Of a DNA stretch of 64,000 nt, positions 56,027 to 64,000 are shown piece by piece. The stretch covers positions 56,730,001 through 56,794,000 of the forward strand of contig OZ231127.1 in the NCBI GenBank assembly GCA_965153355.1, written 5' to 3'. The number at the start of each line of letters is the position of its first letter. The stretch's first letter is position 1. The notes under the pieces were generated by a model. That model was given only the letters and a program-made list of their open reading frames with translations, was not told the DNA's origin and did not search any database. The DNA comes from Flaccisagitta enflata. Taxonomy: Eukaryota > Chaetognatha > Sagittoidea > Aphragmophora. The translations under genes and the position numbers were made by a program.

Positions 56027-56480
56027 TTGGGCAGCGGCCCCGAAGGGGACGAAGTCCTGTGGAACACAGGGGGAATCTGTCCGTCCGTCTGTACGTCCGT
56101 CCCGCCCTGCCCCATCCTCAGGGCTTCTTCACCTTTGGGGCCTATTCTGACCCAAATTCTGCCAAATAGCCCAAATCCAAGCATTGTAGCTCAAATCTAA
56201 GCAAAATAGCCCAAATCCAAGCATAATGGCCCAAATCCAAGCAAAATGGCCCAAATCTGGCCAGAAAACCCCAATTCTGGCCCGAGGTACATCATTTTGG
56301 ACCTATATTGTGGCCTATACCGTTACCTAGATTCTGACGGATGGACGGATTGACGAACGGACGGCCGGACCAATTCCCCCTGTGTTCTACAGGACTTCGT
56401 CCCCTTCGGGGCCGCTGCCCTGCTCCCCCTCAACTTAAATCACACACTACACAAGCAGGGCACGGGTACCGCTGACCACT
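56027..56480 (+). mobile_element. R-family element 3 (complete architecture)
   Basis: Starts GGGCAGCGGCCCCGAAGGGG, with an arm through GGAACACAGGGGG. An AAATCCAAGCANAATGGCCC minisatellite follows (56150-56270), then the inverted arm CCCCCTGTGTTCTACAGGAC to GGCCGCTGCCC, then the one-sided hairpin (TGCTCC ... AGCAGGGCA) and GGTACCGCTGACCA. Confidence 0.8.
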
Positions 56481-56879
56481 TACCGCCTTTGGGCTGCTAT
56501 TTGAAAGTGCCGTCGCACGCAACTTAGGTAGCATTAGGAGCGAAGACCAATTGTTTTTCTCAAAATCAATTGGTCAGCAAAGCATTGAGTTACCTTTCAT
56601 TTCCTGCTAGGAAATATGAAGAGACAAAATATATCTTCTGGGCCAGTGATGTTGTAGAAACTTTGACTCACGTCAGAAGATTTTATAATTTAATGATTTT
56701 TTAACTTTTTGATTTTGTTTGGTGAATCTCATACCATTTTGTGAACTGTAATCAGGGCTTTTTAACCTAATGAATGTCCTTGTTTTAAAAGAACATCATT
56801 TTTTGGCAGTCTTGGAAATCTGATAGGCGATAGTTGATGCGACTCCTCGATGCTTTTGTTTTTATCAGAAACATTCGAA

Positions 56880-57250
56880 TGAATTTTTTTTTTTTTGATT
56901 TTGTGTAGGATCAATGAAAAAGTGTACTTATGTTTACTTGAGCATGCAAATACAAAAAAACATGTTTATGAGCACAGCTGCTCATCTATGAGGGCGTTTT
57001 GGAGCATTTTAGCTCATTTAGCTCACTTAGCTCAGTCTTTTCTTTCTGATTTCAAATATAATGAATAGATGAATATTTTTATACTTGATTCAGCAAGCAA
57101 CTAAAAAAATATGTCAGTGAGCAGAGCTGCTCATCTGTGAGGGCGTTTTTAAATATTCTAGCTCATTTAGCTCATTTAGCTTGCTCTTTTTCTCTGATTT
57201 TAAATGGGATGAATAAATTGATGTTTTGATTTAAGCATTCAAATACAATA
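56880..57250 (+). repeat. T-family element, left part
   Basis: Tandem AGCTCATTTAGCTCA units with ATGCAAATACAA. Interrupted at ATACAA by R-family element 4 and continued at 57896. Confidence 0.7.
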
Positions 57251-57251
57251 G

Positions 57252-57895
57252 TCGCAAAAGCGTTAGATGGTCAGCGGTACCCGTTGCCCCTATGTGAGTT
57301 TATGTGGGTGTGTGATGGTGAGAGGGGCAGTGGCCCCGAAGGGGCTGATGACTTATGCTCAGTAAGTTTTTGAAGATCTAGGGTTGAAAGTGATCATCAA
57401 AAATGGGATTTTAGCCGTGAGGTTGAGATTTGGGATTTGAGCCTTGAGGTTAGGATGTGAGTCTGTGGCTGGGATTTTAGCCTCGAGGGTGGGATTTGAG
57501 CCTCGAAGCTGGGATTTTAGCCTTGAAGCTAGGATTTGAGCCTTGAAGCTGGGATTTGAGCATCAAGTTTGGGATTTGAGCCTCAGTGCTAGGATTTAAG
57601 TCTCTAGGCTGGGATTTGAGCTTCTAGGCTAAGATTTGAGCCTCAAAGTTGGGATGTGAGCCTTGAGGTTGGGATGTGAGACTTGAGGTTGGGATTTGAG
57701 CCTTAGGGCTAGGATTGGGGCCTCGAGGCTAGAATTTGGGCCTTGAGACTAAGATTTGGGCCTAAAGGTTGGAATTTGAGCCTCAAGGCTAGAATATGAG
57801 CTTCGAAGGGGGTGGACGGAGAAGAAGGAGAAGGAGGAGAAATTTCTATGTGTGAAAGCATAGGTCATTGGCCCCTTCGGGGCCGCTGCCCAAAA
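57252..57895 (-). mobile_element. R-family element 4, nested in a T element
   Basis: GTCGCAAAAGCG, GGTCAGCGGTACCCGTTGCC and GGCAGTGGCCCCGAAGGGGC, then a minisatellite of about 22 bp units (GGGATTTGAGCCTTGAGGTT, 57400-57800), closing GGCCCCTTCGGGGCCGCTGC. It sits inside an A-rich site of the T repeat. Confidence 0.78.
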
Positions 57896-58133
57896 AAGCA
57901 TGTCAGTGAGCAAAGCTGGTTGTCTGGTTGAATGATTTAGAATATTTTAGCTCATCTAGCTCATTTGGCTTGGTCCTATTTTTCTTTGATTTTCAGTGCA
58001 ATCAATACATACAAATTGCTTTTGATTTGATCTAACAAATAAAAAAAATTCAGCAACTAAAGATAAAAGCATGGTGAAAAGTGACCAATGCTTACAACTT
58101 TATTCCTCACGGCGACAGCCGCCATTACTGGTA
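57896..58133 (+). repeat. T-family element, right part
   Basis: Resumes AGCATGTCAGTGAGCAAAGC and runs to CTCACGGCGACAGCCGCC ATTACTGGTA at 58108-58133. Confidence 0.7.
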
Positions 58134-58279
58134 AAACATAATTTAACACTATTTAAACCTTAACTACACTGTTTGACTGCCTTATGGGGAAGAAAATCAT
58201 AGATTTTGAAACGCGACGCGACGCGTTGCGAGGAAGAAAATCAAAGGCAGGGGGGAAAAAAATCAAAAGCGACTCAAGA

Positions 58280-58605
58280 ATAAACACCCCTGCTGAAAGG
58301 TCTTATTTGGGGTTAGAAAGGCCTGATTTGGGGTCTCAGTGGCCTTAATTGAGATCTGGGAGGTCTAATTTGGGTTCTGACTGGCCTGATTTGGGGTCTG
58401 AGAGGCCTGATTTGAGGTCTGAGCGGCCTAATTTGGGGTCTGAAAGGCCTGAAATGGGGTCTGAGTGGCCTGATTTGGGATCGAAAGGGCTTCATTTTGA
58501 AGGGGGGGACAAACAAATAGGTAGACGGATGAGGCACAGAAAACGGGAACAAAAAAAATTTGTCCTGTGTGGAAGCATAGGTCATCGGCCCCTCCTAGGC
58601 AGTGT
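58280..58605 (-). mobile_element. R-family element 5, degenerate
   Basis: Minisatellite GGCCTGATTTGGGGTCTGAG (about eight 24 bp units), then GTCCTGTGTGGAAGCATAGG and a decayed TCGGCCCCTCCTAGGCAG end. Confidence 0.55.
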
Positions 58606-59026
58606 TTTAAATCCATTTCATGAGATAAACCTAGCAAAACCCATAAGTTATGGACCATAATTGCATAAGACAGTGGTCTCCCAAAGGCAACATTTGTGTT
58701 TCATCGGGGACCAAAACTGAAAAAAAAATGTATAAAACTGAATGATTATACTAAAATGATTATAGAGATAAATTACAATAAATATTTTTTTGCATGGTTT
58801 CCACTTTACATTGAAAATGAACCTATTAAAGGAAAAATTGATGAAGAATTTATTGCAAATTTCTAAGAATATGATTTTTGGTCAGTGACAGGAGGCCCGT
58901 TGAAATTATAAATTTGCATAAAAAATGCAAAAATGCAAAAATGAAAAACACAGTTCTCCTCTAAAATCATTCACAGAGGGAACTATGTTCTTGAAAATGC
59001 AAAATTCTGCTGTATTACAGAGTAAT

Positions 59027-59880
59027 AACAGTAATGGCGGCTGTCGCCGTGAGGAAAAAAGTTGTAAGCTTTGCTCACTTTTCACCAAGCTCTTGTCTTT
59101 AGTCACTGCAAATTTTTTGTTCTTTTAGATCAAATCAAGAGCAATTGTATGTATTGATTGCACTGAAAATCAGAGAAAAATAGGACTGAGCCAAATGAGC
59201 TAGATGAGCTAAAATGCTCAAAATCACTCAACCAGACAATCAGCTATGCTCACTGACATGTTTTTTTGTATTTACATGCTCCCATCAAAACATTTATTTA
59301 TCCCATTGAAAATAAAAAAAAAACTGAGCTAAATGCGCTAAGTGAGCTAAAATGCTTAAAAACACCCTCACAGATGAGCAGTTATGCTCACTGATATGCT
59401 TTTTTGTATCTGCTTTCTTAAACATGTATCAAAATATCTATTCATTTATCACATTTAAAATAAAAAAAAAACTGAGCTTAATGAGCTAAATGAGCTAGAA
59501 TCCTCCAAAACACCCTCACAGATGGGCAGCTATGCTCATAAACATGTTTTCTTGTATTTGCATGCTCAAACAAACATAAATACACTCTTTTTTTTATCCT
59601 ACTCAAAATCATAAAAAATAAAAAAAAATTCAATTCGCAATTTTTATAAATAAATATTTTAAAAAATCATAGCGCAAAAAATATTTGTCGTAGAGCATTC
59701 TGCTTGGCGCCAAATGAAAGAGAATTATTAAATTTACTTACCCTATCAATTTCATTGGAGGGCCCATTCGCTCGGTGGAGATGCTCAACTTCCGCATAAG
59801 AAAATGAAAACCCTGTTTCTCTTGAATATGTCAAAAAGTCGAAGACTGACTTCGACTTTTTTCCCGATAATTTCAACCTC
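59027..59880 (-). repeat. T-family composite element (inverse)
   Basis: Minus strand: 5' hairpin GTCGAAGTCAGTCTTCGAC (about 59856-59838), the conserved frame KSVFDFLTYSRETGFSFSYA, TTTGGCGCCAAGCAGAATGC, three to four AGCTCATTTAGCTCA units, and the terminus at about 59055-59030. Confidence 0.78.
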
Positions 59881-59898
59881 AGGCCAGAATAAGAAATA

Positions 59899-60309
59899 CC
59901 ACGCGTATCAAAAAAAAAGACGCACTTTTAAATGGCTCATTTAGGCATAAATATTCAACAAAACTAATTAAAATCTTAAACCATTTTAAAGCCCTTTTAA
60001 AATACTTTCATTTGGCGCCAATCTGGCATTTCTATCTTTTTTCGTTTAGAAATGGCATTAGTTTGAGTAAAAATGTTGCCTGTTTCAGTTTCGCAATCCC
60101 TATGTAAAACGTGCATTTTAGCAAAATAGTGCTTCTCTTTGCGGAGCTCTAGCTCCTAAACCGTTTGAGATACAGACCTGGGGTTGGTCTAGAATGAAAG
60201 ATTTTTTGAAAATCTTTAAAAGTGACTTAACTAAAAATAGTTAGAATTATTTTTTTGATCTGTTTTATTCATATAAAAAAGGGTGCGTCTTTTTTTTTGA
60301 TACGCGTGG
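59899..60309. mobile_element. TA-flanked MITE (CCACGCGTATC ends)
   Basis: 411 bp; ends CCACGCGTATCAAAAAAAAA and the inverse, about 28 bp TIRs, TA at 59897-59898 and 60310-60311. No coding sequence. Confidence 0.85.
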
Positions 60310-60419
60310 TATAAGCAAGATTTCACTAAAAACCTTAATTTTCTTGTCTATTTTCTTGTGAATTGCATAGTTGAAATTACTTTTGAGGTCAGAATATGAT
60401 AAAAATGTATACACCAACA

Positions 60420-60513
60420 GTGCTTTCACGCTCAAGGAAGAAATCCTGATAATAAGGTTTTATTTATTGGAAAAACATGATTATCATGTTTTTTCCTTGA
60501 GCGTGAAAGCACT
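60420..60513. repeat. Short perfect-arm hairpin
   Basis: The 21-base arms are exact complements: CTTTCACGCTCAAGGAA at left, TTCCTTGAGCGTGAAAG at right, 52 bp apart. Confidence 0.85.
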
Positions 60514-60938
60514 ACAAGTGTTTTAAGAAATAATTTATCTTCTAAAAGTATTTGTGTATTATCATTATACTGATTACTATGCAAAAACTATGGTGAAACA
60601 CTTAATTCTCCTTCGAAATTTTACCGTCATAACCGTTTGAAAACTCAGTGAATGGTCTTCATAATTGGACATTGCCAGTTGTTTTAGCTTTATTCGTTTT
60701 GAAATTAGGATAAAGAAACAAGACTGTCAACGTAACTTGATTGCGACGGGGATTGAAAAAGCTGCGCCTCTTGTTTTGTTTAAGAAAAAGGCAATGTTTC
60801 TGCTCTCTTTTACTTGAGATGATTTCAAAGATTTACGAATTTTCTTTCATTCTAGACCGGTACCAGGTCTGTCCATTTAACGGTTTATTAGTTATGGCTT
60901 GTTAAAGTGAACGCTTATTTTGCTGAAATGTTCTTTTT

Positions 60939-61093
60939 AGTTGCGGACACGCAACTCTATAAGAGGCTTTGTCCGTCCGTCCGTCGGTTGGTCGGTTGGT
61001 CCGTAGAGGTGATCGAGTCAAAAAGTGGGAAAACGCGCATTTCCGCCCCTGCCCACCCGTCCGCAACTGGTGGCCGTGTATCCGGCCTTGTTT
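60939..61093 (+). mobile_element. H-family element, TTGCGGAC class
   Basis: Hairpin AGTTGCGGACACGCAACT (60939-60956). Distal GTCCGCAACT (61059-61068) is a perfect 10-base complement. Ends GGCCGTGTATCCGGCC TTGTTTT. Confidence 0.88.
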
Positions 61094-61417
61094 TAATGGA
61101 ATCGCTGAACTGAATAACCATAGCGTCAATAGAAATGGCCGCCATGTTCTATTTGCTGCTGTGAGTTCTATTTTTGAACTACGCTTCGAACCATGAAAAA
61201 GATTACAGCTGTTCTAAAAGATATTTCTCATGAAAAAAATGACTTTTCAATATTTTTTTTTGAGAAATAGAAAGAGTGTCATCAAATGAAGCGAATGTCA
61301 CAAATCCCATGAGTTTTCATCAATTATTTTAGATTTTATGATAAAAACAACATAATGGTGCCAGAATCAGTGTCTGAACTAAAAATTCTTCAAAAGAAAA
61401 TAGATAAGGGACCTTTT

Positions 61418-61600
61418 TAGATGCGTCCTCGCATCTCTATAAGAGGGTCTGTCCGTCCGTCCGTCCCTCCGTTACCCTTTTTCGAAAATCCATCAGTGAC
61501 CAATTCAATCCCTCCCACACCACTCCCAATCATTTTTACTTTTAGATGCGTCCTCGCATCTCTTGAGCCAACAATTTCCCCCCATCTTTTCTATATTTCT
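61418..61600 (+). repeat. Two H-family 5' fragments, ATGCGTCC class
   Basis: AGATGCGTCCTCGCATCTC occurs at about 61419 and again at about 61545, each without a distal end. Confidence 0.6.
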
Positions 61601-61650
61601 AACTGCTTGGATTTTGCCCCCGTCCCACCCACCTCTAGAATTCAGTTTTT

Positions 61651-63756
61651 AGTCGCGTGCACGCGACTCTACAACCCGCTCTGTCGGTCGGTCGGTCGGT
61701 CCGTCGGTCGGTCGGTCGGTCGGTCGGTAACACTTTGCTTTTTTGTGTCATTTTTGGTCATTTTTGGTTGCTTTTAGTCATTTTTGGTCATTTTTGGTTG
61801 CTTTTAGTCATTTTTGGTCATTTTTGGTCATTTTTGGTCATTTTGGTCATTTTGGTCATTTTGGTCATTTTGGTCATTTTTGGTCATTTTTGGTCATTTT
61901 TGGTCGTTTTTGATCATTCATAATCATTTTTAATCATTTCTAATCATTTTTAATCATTTTTGATCATTTTTGGTCATTTTTGGTCACTTTGATCATTTTT
62001 GTCATTTTGGCCATTTTGGTCATTTTGGTCATTTTTGGTCATTTTTGATCATTTTTGATCATTTTTGATCATTTTGATCATTTTTGATCATTTTGGGTCA
62101 TTTTGGTTATTTTGATCATTTTTTGTCATTTTTGGTCATTTTTGGTCATTTTGGTCATTTTGGTCATTTTGGTCATTTTGGTCATTTTTGATCAATTTTG
62201 GTCATATTTGATCATTTTTGGTCATTTTTGGTCATTTTGGGTCATTTTGGGTTGTTTTGGGTCATTTTGTGTCATTTTTGGACATTTCTGGCTATTTTTG
62301 ATCATTTTTTGTCATTTTTGGTCTTTTTTTATCATTTTTGGGCATTTTGGTCATGTTGGTCATTTTGGTCATTTTTGATCAATTTTGGTCATTTTTGATC
62401 ATTTTTGGTCATTTTGGGTCATCTTGGGTCATCTTGGGTCATTTTGTGTCATTTTATGTCATTTTTGGTCATTTTTGGTCATTTTTGGTCATTTTTGGAC
62501 TTTTCAGGTCATTTGAGGTCATTTTAGGTCATTTTAGGTCACTTTGATAATTTTTGGTCATATTTGGTCATTTTTGGTCATCTTTGGTCATTTTTGGTCA
62601 TTTTTGGGTCGTTTTTGGTCATTTTGGTCATGGTTTTTGGTCGTTTTTGGTCATTTTTGTTATTTTTGGTCATTTTGGTCATTTTTTTTGGACATTTTTG
62701 TTCGTTTTTGGTCATTTTGGTCATGTTTGGTCATTTTTGGTCATTTTTGGTTATTTTGGCCAAATTGGTCATTCTTGGTCATTTATGGTCATCTTTGGTC
62801 ATCTTTGGTCATTTTGGTCATTTTGGTCATTTTGGTCATTTTTGGTCATTTTTGGTCATTTTGGTTAAAGTCTGCTGGTTAAAGTCTGCTGGTTAAAGTC
62901 TGCTGGTTGAAGTCTGCTGGTTTAAATCTAATGGTTTAAGTCTGCAGGTCTAATGGTTTAAGTCTGCTGGTTTAAGTCTGCTGGTTAAAATGATATTGAA
63001 GATAAGTATGGTTTAAGTCTGGTTTAAGTCTGGTTTAAGTCTGGATTAAGTCTGGTTTAACTCTGGTTTAAGTCTGGTTTAAGTCTGGTTTAAGACTGGT
63101 TCATGTCTGATTTATGTCTGGTTTAGGTCTGGGTTAGGTCTGGTGTATGTCTGGTTTGTGTCTGGTTTTTGTTTGATTTAGATCTGATTTAGGTCTGATT
63201 TAGGTCTGGTTTTGGTCTGGTTTTGGTCTGGTTTTGGTCTGGTTTGATTCTTGTTTGAGTCTGGTTTGAGTCTGGTTTGAGTCTGGTTTGAGTCTGGTTT
63301 GATTCTAGTTTGAGCCTGGTTTGAGCCTGGTTTGAGCCTGGTTTCGGTCTGGTTTAAGTCTGGTTTAAGTCTGGTTTGAGTCTGGTTTGAGTCTGGTTTG
63401 AGTCTGGTTTGAGTCTGGTTTGAGTCTGGTTTGAGTCTGGTTTGAGTCTGGTTTGAGTCTGGTTTGAGTCTGGTTTGAGTCTGGTTTGAGTCTGGTTTGA
63501 GTCTGGTTTGAGTCTGGTTTGAGTCTGGCTTAAATCTGGTTTATGTCTGGTTTATGTCTGATTTAGGTCTGGTTTAATTCCGGTTTGAGTCTGGTTTGAG
63601 TCTGGTTTGAGTCTGGTTTGAGTCTGGTTTGGGTCTGGTTTGGGTCTGTTTTGGGTTGCTTTTAAGTTTGATTTTCGATAAAAAGATACAATAAGGAGTC
63701 AGTTCAGTTCAGTTATTTTTGTCCTGCACGCGACTTATAGGTGTTGGCCTTGTTTT
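61651..63756 (+). mobile_element. Long H-family element with two minisatellites
   Basis: Hairpin AGTCGCGTGCACGCGACT (61651-61668), GGTC run, (GGTCATTTTT)n 61745-62865, (GTCTGCTGGTTTAA)n then (GTCTGGTTTGA)n 62870-63650, distal GCACGCGACT (63726-63735), end TTGGCCTTGTTTT. About 2.1 kb. The long Phe/Ile/Gly/His frames are minisatellite artefacts. Confidence 0.88.
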
Positions 63757-64000
63757 CATATCAATTCCTTTTAAATTGTTTGTTAATACTCAAATAAATC
63801 TGGTCTCTCATTAATAAACAGTTATGGTTTATTTGTTTTATGTCATTCAGTAAAACATGAAAGAACAAGAACTGCATTTTTTATGTATTTGTATATTTAT
63901 TGAATGATGTATCTTTAACTATCGAAAGTGATGTTGATGATAAGAACTGTAATATGCAAAAATTGTGAAATTCTTTCTAACACATGTGCAAAAATTAGGC
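63757..64000. other. Unique AT-rich sequence
   Basis: No repeat family or reading frame recognised. Confidence 0.4.

Noticed and set aside
58349-58660. 103-codon frame with SERPDLGSE repeats
   Set aside because: Translation of the R5 minisatellite.
62103-62896. Phe-Gly-His-Phe-Trp frames of about 110 codons
   Set aside because: GGTCATTTTT minisatellite read in three frames; not a gene.

Overview
The window is animal (metazoan) nuclear DNA, probably from a marine or other aquatic invertebrate. It has one spliced host gene with GT-AG introns, very many long microsatellites, and dense layers of small transposable elements. I cannot name the species. No bacterial-type operons, rRNA genes or CRISPR arrays are present.

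Layout. (1) 1-4144: a mosaic of short hairpin-ended repeats. I give the families provisional names: H (hairpin ends that covary), R (asymmetric inverted ends flanking minisatellites) and T (AGCTCAT tandem units). (2) 4145-16300: a complete 12.2 kb LTR retrotransposon. It has 238/235 bp LTRs, a 4 bp target duplication, gag, an in-frame UGA, and pol with protease, RT, RNase H and a DD35E integrase, followed by a frameshift in the integrase tail. On the opposite strand lies a five-exon spliced gene for a small membrane protein. The element sits in one arm of an older foldback repeat. (3) 16305-23310: the other foldback arm, simple repeats, a Tc1/mariner-like MITE with an embedded tRNA-like sequence, and a 1.5 kb minisatellite-carrying H element. 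(4) 23311-47533, plus strand: a complete 13-exon SLC28 concentrative nucleoside transporter gene predicting 689 residues. All exon phases agree and both hallmark motifs are present. Its introns hold a decayed minus-strand gene broken by a MITE, two hAT-like MITEs, a 3 kb foldback element with tandem-repeat arms, many H elements, and very long GA, CA and CAA tracts. (5) 47534-64000: no host gene found. It holds T, R and H elements, several TA-flanked MITEs and a second long H element in the opposite orientation to the first.

Main conclusions. The transporter is the only host gene I can support with confidence. The retrotransposon looks young, because its LTRs differ only by a 3 bp indel. It is unusual in its likely stop-codon readthrough, an RGG/polyQ Gag tail in place of a zinc knuckle, and its antisense spliced gene. 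The most novel signal is the H family. In six sequence classes the 5' hairpin arm and a short motif near the far end change together so that they stay complementary.
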